A DNA stretch of 64,000 nucleotides from RGIG3528 sp045616485. Its GTDB lineage: Bacteria > Bacillota > Clostridia > Lachnospirales > Lachnospiraceae. The position numbers and the translations under genes were made by a program. Where the stretch lies: the NCBI GenBank assembly GCA_045616485.1, contig JAZLGU010000027.1:1-64000 (forward strand). Reading direction: 5' to 3'. Under the pieces are notes generated by a model. It was not told the DNA's origin. It searched no databases and saw only the letters and a list, made by a program, of their open reading frames with translations. Shown here piece after piece: positions 33,904 to 42,794 of this stretch; position 1 is the first letter of the stretch; every line of letters begins with the position of its first letter.

Positions 33904-35667
33904 TTGAAGAACATTCGTGAAGAATTAACACAATTATTTGAGGAGGCTTTTACCAAGGCGGGCTATCCTGCAGAGTATGGCAGAGTCACCGTGTCCAATA
34001 GACCTGACCTTTGTGAGTATCAGTGTAATGGCGCTATGGCCTGTGCCAAAGCCTTTAAGAAAGCACCTATTCAGATTGCCAATGAGGTGCTTGATAATAT
34101 AGCTGATAAGTCAGCATTTGAGTCTATCGAAGCTGTTATGCCGGGCTTTATTAACATGAAAGTATCAGGAGGCTTTGTGGCAGCTTCCATGAATACAATG
34201 AAGTCATCACCTAAATTTGGTCTGGAAGCTCCTGAAAAGGTGCAGACCATTGTTATTGACTATGGCGGAGCCAATGTAGCCAAGCCTCTCCACGTAGGAC
34301 ATTTACGCCCTGCTGTTATAGGTGAGTCTGTTAAGCGTATATGCCAGTATGCCGGTCACAAGACTATAGGTGATGCCCACCTGGGAGACTGGGGCCTGCA
34401 GATGGGAGATATTATTGAGGAAGTCAGAGACAGAAAGCCGGATCTTCCTTACTTTGATGAGAATTTTAAGGGCGAGTATCCAAAGGAAGCACCTTTTACC
34501 ATAAGTGAGCTGGAGGAGATATATCCGTGTGCCAGCAAGAAAACAAAGGAAGACCCTGTATTTTCTGCCCGTTGCCACGAGGCTACCGTAAAGCTGCAGC
34601 AGGGCGAGCCTGCTTACAGAGCGCTTTGGCAGCATATTGTTAATGTTTCCAAGGTGGATTTGGAGAAAAACTATAATAATCTTGATGTACATTTTGACCT
34701 TTGGCTGGGTGAAAGTGATGCAGATCCATATGTTGGACCTATGCTGGATAAAATGATAGCTGACGGAGTGGCCCATGAGAGTCAGGGGGCACTGGTAGTA
34801 GATATTGCGGAGCCCGATGACAAAAAGGAATATCCGCCTTGTATTGTACGTAAGTCAGATGGTGCGGCTATTTACGAGACTACAGATCTGGCAACCCTTA
34901 TCCAGAGAGAGCAGGATTTCCATCCCGATAAGGTAATATATGTAGTAGATAAGCGTCAGGAGCTGCACTTCCTTCAGGTGTTCAGAGCTGCTAAAAAAGC
35001 AGGTATTGTAAGACCTGAGACTGAGCTTAAGTTTATCGGTAATGGTACCATGAATGGTAAAGACGGCAAGCCGTTTAAGACCAGAGAGGGCGGCGTGCTG
35101 CGTCTGGAAGTACTTATTCAGCAGGTAAGGGATGCTGTATATAATCGTATTATGGAGAATCGTGAGACTAATGAAGATGAGGCTCGCGAGACAGCCAAGG
35201 TGGTTGGTCTGGCAGCTCTTAAGTATGGTGATTTATCCAATGCTGCTACTAAAGACTACTGTTTTGATATTGAGAGATTTACATCTTTTGAGGGTAATAC
35301 AGGTCCATATATCCTTTATACCATTGTAAGAATTAAGAGTATTCTTAATAAATACTATGAAAATGCCGGAAAAACAGCAGGAGAGATAAAAGCTCCGGCT
35401 AATGCTTCCGAAAAGAATCTTATGCTTAAGCTGTCAGGATACTCTGAGATGCTGCAGTCAGCCTTCGTTGAAACAGCACCTCATAAAGTTTGTCAGTTTG
35501 CTTATGAGCTTTCAGACTGCTTTAACAGCTTTTATCATGAGACCAAGATTCTTTCGGAGGAAGATGAGGCGAAGAAAGCCAGCTGGATATCTCTTCTGGA
35601 GCTTACCCGTGATATGCTGCTGGCATGCGTGGATATGCTTGGTTTTTCAGCACCTGACCGCATGTAA
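33904..35667 (+). CDS. argS: Arginine--tRNA ligase
   Basis: Class I synthetase, 587 aa. N-terminal Add-1 domain, HIGH-type motif KPLHVGHLRPAVIGE, and the C-terminal DALR anticodon-binding domain. As in many ArgS, no canonical KMSKS is seen; the region reads GKPFKTREGG. The start is TTG 33904 (MKNIREELTQLF), with AAGGAG 7 nt before; the longer frame from ATG 33862 begins at the predicted transcription start. Confidence 0.94.
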   Translation: MKNIREELTQLFEEAFTKAGYPAEYGRVTVSNRPDLCEYQCNGAMACAKAFKKAPIQIANEVLDNIADKSAFESIEAVMPGFINMKVSGGFVAASMNTMKSSPKFGLEAPEKVQTIVIDYGGANVAKPLHVGHLRPAVIGESVKRICQYAGHKTIGDAHLGDWGLQMGDIIEEVRDRKPDLPYFDENFKGEYPKEAPFTISELEEIYPCASKKTKEDPVFSARCHEATVKLQQGEPAYRALWQHIVNVSKVDLEKNYNNLDVHFDLWLGESDADPYVGPMLDKMIADGVAHESQGALVVDIAEPDDKKEYPPCIVRKSDGAAIYETTDLATLIQREQDFHPDKVIYVVDKRQELHFLQVFRAAKKAGIVRPETELKFIGNGTMNGKDGKPFKTREGGVLRLEVLIQQVRDAVYNRIMENRETNEDEARETAKVVGLAALKYGDLSNAATKDYCFDIERFTSFEGNTGPYILYTIVRIKSILNKYYENAGKTAGEIKAPANASEKNLMLKLSGYSEMLQSAFVETAPHKVCQFAYELSDCFNSFYHETKILSEEDEAKKASWISLLELTRDMLLACVDMLGFSAPDRM

Positions 35668-35705
35668 AGGACAGAGTACAAATTTGGGGCGTAGGGGTTA
35701 TATTT

Positions 35706-37070
35706 ATGTTGATTGGACGACAATCCGAACTGAAACAATTACAAAATGCATATAATCAGCCGGGTAGTGGAAGCTTTATTATCTATGGACGTATGGGGAT
35801 AGGTAAGACGGCTCTTGCCAAAGAATTTATGAAAGGCAAGCCCAAATTTTACTATCTGGCTACAGACTTATCCGAAAGGGAGCTGGCCCTATCCATAGCC
35901 TTTCAGGCGGGGGTCAATCCCCAGGAGGACGAGGACAGCAGTTATCTCATTTTCAGATGTTTTCAAAGCATGGCTGCTAATGGCGATGAAAAGAAAATTC
36001 TTGTTTTCGATGAGTTTCAGCATCTTTTCCTGGCAGGAGAAGGCTTTAAAAATGCTTTTATAGCGGCCTGCCGTGATGAAAAGCTTAAAGAGTCACTTTT
36101 CTTTGTCTTTTTGTCATCTTCTGTCAACAGGGTGGAAAATGGCCTTGTGGATATGATGGGGGCGGCAGCCAGAGAGCTTAAAGGAATTTTTAAGCTGAAA
36201 GAATTGAGCTTTTCCGAGACAGTGGATTTCTGTCGGGGGGCCAGTATAGAAAATATAGTTTACATGAGGTCTGTTGTGGGTGGCGTTCCCGGTTTTATAA
36301 AGCTATGGGATCATAAGGCAGGCCCCGGAGAAAATATAAAAAGACTTTTTCTGGCAGAGGATGCAGTGCTTAAATATGAGGCGGAAAGATTCTTAAAGTC
36401 AGAGCTTCGAGAGCTGGGAGCTTACAATACTATTCTGAAGACCATAGCTCTTGGAAGCGGTAAACTAAATGAGATTTATGAGCGCACCGGGTATTCCAGA
36501 GCCAAGATATCAGTATATCTTAAAAATCTTATAGAGCTGGATGTGGTGGAAAAGGTTTTTTCCGTGGAGGCAGGTAAATACGAGAATCTTCAAAAAGGAG
36601 TCTATCGTATAAGAGATACTGTATTAAGATTTTACTACAGGTTTATTTTTCCAAATCTTTCAGCTATTATGCTGGGCGATGTACAGGCATGTCTGGACAG
36701 CTATTCCGGTGAGCGGGGCGAGAGCCACATGCGAGAGACATTTGCGTCAGTATGCCAGGAGTATCTGTCTATTCTTGCCAGCCTGGACAAGCTGGAATTT
36801 GACTATGAGAATTTTGGGAAATGGAATGGTAAAGAAGGCATTGTTGATATTGTGGCCATAGACGAGGATGACCATATGCTGGTGGGCTTTACCAGCTTTA
36901 AAAATGAGGTAATGCAGATTGATACATTAACCGAATATAAAGAGCTGCTGAAAAATGCAGGAGTTAAGTATCACGAAATGTATATTTTCGCAAGAGCCGG
37001 TTTCAGTACGGAATTAAAGCGAAAAGCATCATATGACAATGTAAAACTTATTAATTTGGATGAATTTTAA
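35706..37070 (+). CDS. ATP-binding protein, archaeal-ATPase/DUF234 type
   Basis: 454 aa. P-loop in IYGRMGIGKTALAKEF (about 27-42), Walker B in KKILVFDEFQHLF, a winged-helix part (YERTGYSRAKISVYLKNLIELDVVEKV), and a C-terminal DUF234 nuclease-like domain (WNGKEGIVDIVAIDEDDHMLVGFTSFKNEVM, the GxE/DIV...K pattern of restriction-nuclease folds, with Phe-Lys in place of the usual E-x-K). Often called mobile or defence-like ATPases; real role unknown. It stands alone between argS and a membrane protein gene. Confidence 0.82.
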   Translation: MLIGRQSELKQLQNAYNQPGSGSFIIYGRMGIGKTALAKEFMKGKPKFYYLATDLSERELALSIAFQAGVNPQEDEDSSYLIFRCFQSMAANGDEKKILVFDEFQHLFLAGEGFKNAFIAACRDEKLKESLFFVFLSSSVNRVENGLVDMMGAAARELKGIFKLKELSFSETVDFCRGASIENIVYMRSVVGGVPGFIKLWDHKAGPGENIKRLFLAEDAVLKYEAERFLKSELRELGAYNTILKTIALGSGKLNEIYERTGYSRAKISVYLKNLIELDVVEKVFSVEAGKYENLQKGVYRIRDTVLRFYYRFIFPNLSAIMLGDVQACLDSYSGERGESHMRETFASVCQEYLSILASLDKLEFDYENFGKWNGKEGIVDIVAIDEDDHMLVGFTSFKNEVMQIDTLTEYKELLKNAGVKYHEMYIFARAGFSTELKRKASYDNVKLINLDEF

Positions 37071-37090
37071 GTTTTTGAGGGGGTCTATTC

Positions 37091-38134
37091 ATGACAAGGA
37101 GCACCATAAAGAAAATTTGTATTTGGAGTTTAATACTTCTCATTATTGGTTTAAGCGCGCCTAAAGAAGCGATAGCTGAAAAATTGCCGACTTATGCATA
37201 TACAGAGGAAACTGCCAATGTTACGGCTAAGATAGTAAAAATTAATGTTGCACGACAGGTACTTGTAGCACCGGGATATGAGAATGAAAAGCTGGTCTAT
37301 GAAGGAAAAGAAGTAACGCTGGCAGCAGGTGATAAAGTAGCAGGTATGAAAATAGTTGATACTCAGTTTAATGAGCGTTGGTATGAAGTGCGCTGGGTAG
37401 AAGACAATGTGGAATATCATGGATATATCTATACCGGTTTCCATCATGGAGCATGGGGCGACAGATACTGCGAAATGACAGAAGAAATAGCTGCTAATAT
37501 TCCTACACCTACCCCTACACCTACAGAAACTCCTATTCCTACAGTAGCGCCTACCGATACACCTATGCCCACTCCTACAGATGCACCCAAGCCATCTCAG
37601 CGTCTGGGACAATTCCCGATAATTCCTTTTGTGGCCATTATCGGCTTTGTAGTGGTACTGGCAGCTGTTGCGTACTATTATCTGATTGTTAAGAAAAAGC
37701 AGAATAGCAATACAAATTCTGCTGATCAGATCAAGCGCCTAAAGAGTGCTATTGACAGGGATTCTGTGATTGAGAGGGAGAAAAAGCTCTACGAGAATGT
37801 TTCCGGTGGTACAAAAGCCAGTGCTAAGGAAGGCCTGGGACAGGGAGTTTATACTGTTAAGAACCGTGAAGAAAATCCCGTTACCAATCCTGATGATTAT
37901 GAGGATGATGAACGTTTAAAGCAGATCGCACAGAGCGTAAAAGAAAAAGAGATTATAAGAAGAGAACTGGAGTCTCTGGATGCCAGAGATGTAGTTTATC
38001 ATAAATACTTTGGTGAAGGTCAGGTAGTTGATAATTCTGACGTCAATAATGTAGAGGTCAAGTTTGCCAACCATGGCATCATGTACATTGACAAAGAAGA
38101 AGCTGCCAGAAAGTCACTTATGAGAAAGTTGTAA
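37091..38134 (+). CDS. Membrane protein with Pro/Thr linker and UvrD-tail-like domain
   Basis: 347 aa. Signal peptide or anchor (about 9-28), a small extracytoplasmic SH3-like domain (AGDKVAGMKIVDTQFNERWYEVRWVEDNVEYHGYIYTG), a Pro/Thr linker (TPTPTPTETPIPTVAPT, about 138-165), a membrane helix (about 177-199) and a cytoplasmic part. The last ~50 residues (VVYHKYFGEGQVVDNSDVNNVEVKFANHGIMYI) resemble the Tudor-like tail of UvrD/PcrA that binds RNA polymerase. Not recognised as a named family. Confidence 0.78.
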   Translation: MTRSTIKKICIWSLILLIIGLSAPKEAIAEKLPTYAYTEETANVTAKIVKINVARQVLVAPGYENEKLVYEGKEVTLAAGDKVAGMKIVDTQFNERWYEVRWVEDNVEYHGYIYTGFHHGAWGDRYCEMTEEIAANIPTPTPTPTETPIPTVAPTDTPMPTPTDAPKPSQRLGQFPIIPFVAIIGFVVVLAAVAYYYLIVKKKQNSNTNSADQIKRLKSAIDRDSVIEREKKLYENVSGGTKASAKEGLGQGVYTVKNREENPVTNPDDYEDDERLKQIAQSVKEKEIIRRELESLDARDVVYHKYFGEGQVVDNSDVNNVEVKFANHGIMYIDKEEAARKSLMRKL

Positions 38135-38144
38135 TAAAGGTAGT

Positions 38145-38990
38145 ATGAAAGAAAAAGGTAATAAAATAAAAGGGGCGGTACTTACCATAGCGCCTCTTCT
38201 TGTAGCTTTTGGTATACAGATAACTGTGGCACTTATTGGACAGGTGATATTTTTTGCTTCCATGTTTATTTACGATAAAAAAATGGGGATAGAATGGTAC
38301 CTGGACAGGGCTACAGGTCAGGTTGTAAATCTTTATTCAGAACAGCAGTATTCATTGTTTTTGATGCTGGTATCATTAATTAGCGAGATAGTTATGCTGA
38401 TTATAGCGGCCATATGGTACAGGCATATGAAAAAACAGGAAAAGGGCTTTAAGTATGCTTTGAATCCCATAGTCGTTTTATTAGGACTTGTATTGGGAGT
38501 GGGGATCCAGGGGGTTACCTCCCTTTTACTGAATTTTATATACTTTGTATTCCCAGCCTCCTGGACAGCTTCCTATGATACACTTATGGAGACTATGCTG
38601 GACTCATCGTCGCCGGTTATGATTATACTTGTAGCTATAATGGCACCTCTTGCAGAAGAGCTGTTTTTCAGAGGAGTAGCTATAAATTATGGATGCAGAT
38701 ATTTTCCACCATATGTAGTACTTATTATTCAGGCGGTTTGTTTTGGTATTCTTCATGGCAATCCGGTTCAGTTTACCTATGCCACAATAATAGGCCTTGT
38801 CCTTGGACTTGTTGCCCTGGAGTACAAATCAGTGTGGCCTGGAGTAGTGGTTCATATTGGAGTTAATGCGTCTGCCGAAGTACTAAGCCTTATAGGAATT
38901 GAAATACCTATGCTCGCCATGGCTGCTGCAGGGGCTTTTCTCTGCTTATTGGCAGTAGGCGGACACATTTTATACAAAAAAAGAATTTAG
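38145..38990 (+). CDS. CPBP family intramembrane metalloprotease
   Basis: 281 aa, about eight hydrophobic helices. The three CPBP/Rce1 motifs are intact: LAEELFFRG (EExxxR), CFGILHGN (FxxxH) and VVHIGVNAS (HxxxN). Such proteases cut membrane or lipidated peptides. Starts 10 bp after the preceding gene and is probably cotranscribed with it. Confidence 0.9.
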   Translation: MKEKGNKIKGAVLTIAPLLVAFGIQITVALIGQVIFFASMFIYDKKMGIEWYLDRATGQVVNLYSEQQYSLFLMLVSLISEIVMLIIAAIWYRHMKKQEKGFKYALNPIVVLLGLVLGVGIQGVTSLLLNFIYFVFPASWTASYDTLMETMLDSSSPVMIILVAIMAPLAEELFFRGVAINYGCRYFPPYVVLIIQAVCFGILHGNPVQFTYATIIGLVLGLVALEYKSVWPGVVVHIGVNASAEVLSLIGIEIPMLAMAAAGAFLCLLAVGGHILYKKRI

Positions 38991-38993
38991 TAG

Positions 38994-39022
38994 TAGACAA
39001 AACATCATAAACATTGTATAAT
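38994..39022 (+). promoter_or_regulatory. secG promoter
   Basis: TAGACA, 17-bp spacer, TATAAT. The leader can form CGTGCG / CGCACG (39034-39061) just before the GGAGG ribosome site. Confidence 0.75.
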
Positions 39023-39077
39023 TACTTAATGTCCGTGCGCTATGACGCACAATAACGCACGTTTGGAGGTGTAGACA

Positions 39078-39323
39078 GTGGGCGCTTTGAAGGTAGTCGT
39101 AACAATTATTTATGTTCTTATATGCATCGCACTTGTGATTGCAGTTATTTTCCAGGAGAGTAAGACACAGGGACTTTCAGGTTCTATCAATGGTATGGCT
39201 GAGACATACTGGGGTAAGAATAAAGGACGTTCCATGGAAGGTACACTTGCACTTTTCACAAAGATTCTTGCAGTAGCATTCATCCTTCTTTCAATTGTAC
39301 TGAATCTTGGCATTTGGTCATAG
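39078..39323 (+). CDS. secG: Preprotein translocase subunit SecG
   Basis: 81 aa, two hydrophobic helices (about 5-24 and 57-77) linked by the SecG loop FQESKTQGLSGSINGMAETYWGKNKGRSMEG. GTG start after TTGGAGGTG. The secG-rnr-smpB-ssrA order is typical of Firmicutes. Confidence 0.95.
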   Translation: MGALKVVVTIIYVLICIALVIAVIFQESKTQGLSGSINGMAETYWGKNKGRSMEGTLALFTKILAVAFILLSIVLNLGIWS

Positions 39324-39344
39324 TTTAGAAGAGTAAAGCAAATG

Positions 39345-39382
39345 AAGCGATCGTATATAATATACGGTCGCTTTAATTTTTT
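39345..39382 (+). terminator. Terminator/attenuator between secG and rnr
   Basis: AAGCGATCGTATA pairs with TATACGGTCGCTT (13 bp, one G-U) with a 3-nt loop, then TAATTTTTT. It ends 10 bp before the rnr ATG, so any read-through would have a structured leader. Confidence 0.85.
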
Positions 39383-39392
39383 AAGGAAAAAA

Positions 39393-41669
39393 ATGGGAAA
39401 GAAAATAAATTACAATAGTATATCGGAAACAGCAGAAACAATTACCGTGACAGGTACTTTTCGAGCTACTACCAAGGGCTTTGGCTTTGTTCTTTTAGAG
39501 GGACAGGAAGATGAAAGCCCTGTAGAGATTTTTGTGCCTGCAGCAGACCGTAGAAAGGCCTGGGATGGAGACAAAGTGGCATGTGAGATAGTGGAGCCGG
39601 CCACGAAGGATCGTAAGGCCGAAGGACGTATAGTTAAGATTATTTCCAGAGGCACTACAGCTCTTATCGGTACATTTAAAAAGAGCAATAGCTTCGGCTT
39701 TGTTGTGCCGGATGATAAAAAATTCGAAGAGGATATATTTATCAGCAAGGAGCATACTAAAGGAGCTCGTGATAATGCCAAGGTATATGTGACCATTACA
39801 GATTATGGCGGGAAAAACAAGCGCCCGGAGGGCAGGGTGACAGAGATACTGGGTGATATGGATGATCCACACACAGATCTTACCACAGCTCTTCGTCAGT
39901 ACAATATTTTTCCGGAATTTTCCATGGAGGTCATTGAAGAGGCTAATGAGATCCCGGACCAGGTGCCTGAAGAGGATAAGGTGGGACGCTTTGATATGCG
40001 CGATTTCCTTACTGTGACCATAGATGGGGCAGATGCCAAGGATCTGGACGATGCCATCACCATTGAAAAGACTGAAAGCGGCTATAGTCTGGGAGTTCAT
40101 ATAGCGGATGTTTCTCACTATGTGCGGGAGGGATCAGCTCTGGATGATGAGGCCTACTTAAGAGGCACCTCAGTGTATCTTATCAATCGTGTTATACCGA
40201 TGCTTCCTAAAAAGCTTAGTAATGGTATATGTTCATTAAATGCCGGCAAGGACCGTCTGGCGCTTTCCTGCATAATGGATATAGATAATGAGGGTAAGAT
40301 TATCGGCCACAGGATCGATGAGACCCTTATAAATGTTACCCGTCGTATGACTTATGACGAGGTACAGGAGATTATTTCTGTATGCCTGGAGGGCAAGAGT
40401 GGCGATGGATACTGCAGCGTTGAGGTTATCCGTGAAGAGTATGGTTTGCTTACAGATAAGTTTCTGCTGATGAAAGAGCTGTCTGACAAGATGAGAGCTA
40501 TAAGAAAGCAGAGAGGCTCTATTGATTTTGACTTTCTGGAGAGCAAGATTACTCTGGATGATACAGATGCGCCTCTCACCATAGAGCCATATCTTCGCAA
40601 TAATGCTTCCATGATTATTGAGGATTTTATGCTGGCTGCCAATGAGACTGTGGCAGAGGATTTTTTCTGGCAGGAGATACCTTTCCTATATAGAAGTCAT
40701 GAGACTCCGGATGAGGAAAAGATTAAAAAGCTTCTGATTTTCGTGAAGAATTACGGCGTTAATATTCGTGGTGCCAAGGATAATATTCATCCCAAGGAGA
40801 TCCAGAAAATGCTGGATTCCCTGAAGGGCAAGGAAGAAGAAGCGTTGATTTCCAGGCTGACATTAAGATCCATGAAGCAGGCTAAGTATACCGATACCTG
40901 CGATGGACATTTTGGCCTGGCTACCAAGTATTATTGCCATTTTACCAGTCCTATCAGACGTTATCCTGACCTGCAGATACACCGCATCATCAAGGATAAT
41001 CTGAATGGTCGCCTGGATGACAATAGAAAAGCACACTATGCATCCATTCTGGATGAGGTGGCTGTGCATACATCAACTACAGAGCGTAATGCTGAGGCAG
41101 CAGAACGCGACGTAGAGCGTATGAAATGCATTGAATACATGCAGATGCGTATTGGCAACGTCTATGAAGGTGTTATTTCAGGTCTTACCAACTGGGGCAT
41201 CTACGTAGAGCTGCCCAATACTGTTGAAGGCATGGTATCGCTTCAGAATCTTAGAGATGATTTTTATAAATTTGATTCTGAGAATTATATTTTATATGGT
41301 GAAAAGAAGCATAAGACTTATACTCTGGGCCAGAAAATATATGTCAAGGTGGAAAATGCTGATAAGCTTACAAAAACTATTGATTTTTCCATTATTGGCG
41401 GTAGAATGTATAATGACTTGAAAGATAAAAATAGTGTTGGCAGTATTACTGCACAAAGTATGGATTTTGTGACTGAGCCCGAGGCAACAGAGGTTCAGGA
41501 GGAGATAAAGAAATGGACAAAAAAGAAAACTTCGTCCTGGAAGCAAACAACAAAAAAGCCTTCTTCGACTACTTCATCGAAGAAAAATACGAAGCGGGCA
41601 TCGAACTCTTCGGCACGGAAGTCAAATCGATCAGGCAGGGCAAAGTCTCCATCAAAGAGGCATTCATAA
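39393..41669 (+). CDS. rnr: Ribonuclease R
   Basis: 758 aa 3'-5' exoribonuclease: cold-shock domains (FGFVLLEG, FGFVVPDD), RNB domain with GADAKDLDDAITIEKTESGYSLGVHIADVSHYV catalytic aspartates, S1 domain (GNVYEGVISGLTNWGIYVEL), then a Lys/Ser/Thr tail. Start 39393 is chosen because AAGGA precedes it and the earlier ATG (39342) lies in the terminator hairpin. The last 51 codons are read in another frame from the beginning of smpB. RNase R degrades non-stop mRNAs with tmRNA-SmpB. Confidence 0.95.
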   Translation: MGKKINYNSISETAETITVTGTFRATTKGFGFVLLEGQEDESPVEIFVPAADRRKAWDGDKVACEIVEPATKDRKAEGRIVKIISRGTTALIGTFKKSNSFGFVVPDDKKFEEDIFISKEHTKGARDNAKVYVTITDYGGKNKRPEGRVTEILGDMDDPHTDLTTALRQYNIFPEFSMEVIEEANEIPDQVPEEDKVGRFDMRDFLTVTIDGADAKDLDDAITIEKTESGYSLGVHIADVSHYVREGSALDDEAYLRGTSVYLINRVIPMLPKKLSNGICSLNAGKDRLALSCIMDIDNEGKIIGHRIDETLINVTRRMTYDEVQEIISVCLEGKSGDGYCSVEVIREEYGLLTDKFLLMKELSDKMRAIRKQRGSIDFDFLESKITLDDTDAPLTIEPYLRNNASMIIEDFMLAANETVAEDFFWQEIPFLYRSHETPDEEKIKKLLIFVKNYGVNIRGAKDNIHPKEIQKMLDSLKGKEEEALISRLTLRSMKQAKYTDTCDGHFGLATKYYCHFTSPIRRYPDLQIHRIIKDNLNGRLDDNRKAHYASILDEVAVHTSTTERNAEAAERDVERMKCIEYMQMRIGNVYEGVISGLTNWGIYVELPNTVEGMVSLQNLRDDFYKFDSENYILYGEKKHKTYTLGQKIYVKVENADKLTKTIDFSIIGGRMYNDLKDKNSVGSITAQSMDFVTEPEATEVQEEIKKWTKKKTSSWKQTTKKPSSTTSSKKNTKRASNSSARKSNRSGRAKSPSKRHS

Positions 41670-41977
41670 GAATAGATCAGAATGAAGTCTGGGTGTATGG
41701 CATGCATATCAGTCCATACGAGCAGGGCAATATCTTTAATAAAGATCCCCTGCGCCCCAAGAAGCTTCTGATGCATAGACACGAGATCAATAAGCTTAGC
41801 GCCCAGATCAAGGAAAAGGGCTATACCCTGGTACCTATTGAGGTCTACGTTAAGAACGGTCTGGTTAAAGTACAGATTGGTCTTGCCCGTGGTAAAAAGA
41901 ATTTCGACAAGCGCGAGACTACAGCTAAAAAAGAATTAAACCGCCAGCTGGAACGTGAGTTTAAGCAGAGAGTTTGA
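41513..41977 (+). CDS. smpB: SsrA-binding protein SmpB
   Basis: 154-aa tmRNA-binding protein: NKKAFFDYFIEEKYEAGIELFGTEVKSIRQGKVSIKEAF, MHISPYEQGN, and the C-terminal basic tail GLARGKKNFDKRETTAKKE needed in the A site. AGGAGGAG stands 8 nt before ATG. The first 52 codons overlap rnr by 157 nt; there smpB uses rare C-ending codons (TTC, GAC, TAC, ATC) against T-ending elsewhere, a sign of two-frame constraint. Confidence 0.97.
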   Translation: MDKKENFVLEANNKKAFFDYFIEEKYEAGIELFGTEVKSIRQGKVSIKEAFIRIDQNEVWVYGMHISPYEQGNIFNKDPLRPKKLLMHRHEINKLSAQIKEKGYTLVPIEVYVKNGLVKVQIGLARGKKNFDKRETTAKKELNRQLEREFKQRV

Positions 41978-42026
41978 TTTCCAGTGTAAACACACGCTTG
42001 AAGGAATAAAGTAGATTGGTAATATC

Positions 42027-42055
42027 TTTACAAAAGAGTTATTATTAGTTATAAT
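42027..42055 (+). promoter_or_regulatory. Putative ssrA promoter
   Basis: TTTACA, 17-bp spacer, TATAAT. Transcription would begin near 42062, about 400 nt before mature tmRNA, so the leader would contain all upstream repeats. Confidence 0.65.
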
Positions 42056-42109
42056 GACACAATATGTGTTAAGGGCTAAGCCTTCAGCAATTTATATATA
42101 CAATTTTAT

Positions 42110-42458
42110 GATAAGGGCTTGCATTGGTAATCCAATGTCGTTGTGTTAACACAACGACGAAAGCCGGACGTTCGAAGAACGTTCGGGACGGGGGGGACCC
42201 GTCGCACAATAATTGATAAGGGCTTGCATTCTGTCATGCGCGAAGCGTATGACAAAAGCTTGCACCGGTAATCCAATGTCGTTGTGCTAACACAACGACG
42301 AAAGCCGGACGTTCGAAGAACGTTCGGGACGGGGGGACCTGTCGTTCATAACATGATAAGGGCTTGCACCGGTAATCCAATGTCGTTGTGTTAACACAAC
42401 GACAAAAGCCGGACGTTCGGAGAACGTTCGGGACGGGGGGACCCGTCGCGCAAAATAT
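42110..42458 (+). repeat. Three tandem units, each starting with a copy of the tmRNA 5' end
   Basis: Units 42110-42214, 42215-42354 and 42355-42458. Each starts GATAAGGGCTTGCA, the sequence at the real tmRNA start (42459). Each contains a palindrome GTCGTTGTG..CACAACGAC (22 nt in units 1 and 3), a hairpin CCGGACGTTC / GAACGTTCGGG and a hairpin GACGGG / CCCGTC. Unit 2 has an extra 10-bp hairpin (42232-42254) and a second partial start (AAGCTTGCACCGG). No ORF fits. Confidence 0.9.
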
Positions 42459-42551
42459 GATAAGGGCTTGCACCGGTAATCGACGGGGATTTTGAACTTA
42501 TCTAAGCCATCCGTGAAGGCGGTTCACGTTAACCCACCAAAAAAAATAAAC

Positions 42552-42581
42552 GCTAACGACAATTTAGCATTCGCTGCCTAA
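42552..42581 (+). other. tmRNA tag reading frame
   Basis: GCT AAC GAC AAT TTA GCA TTC GCT GCC TAA codes ANDNLAFAA, preceded by the untemplated alanine: a typical clostridial degradation tag ending in hydrophobic AA. Confidence 0.93.
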
Positions 42582-42794
42582 TGGCAGCCGTCGGCCTTAG
42601 AGTACCTGTGCTTTAAGCAACCGGCGTCGACCCCACAGGAAACGACACACGCAAAGCTTTGAGCGTGCGGGCGTAGTATGAAGCTACTAAAGTATAAGGC
42701 GTGTCTGCTTGCCTTATACGGAGGGAATGGCGAAAGCGAGATAACAGACTGTGATGGAAGAAAGGGTAAGGGATAGGTTTTCGGACAGGGGTTC

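Noticed and set aside
39342..39392. Upstream in-frame ATG as rnr start
   Set aside because: It lies at the base of the secG terminator hairpin with no ribosome site; 39393 has AAGGA.
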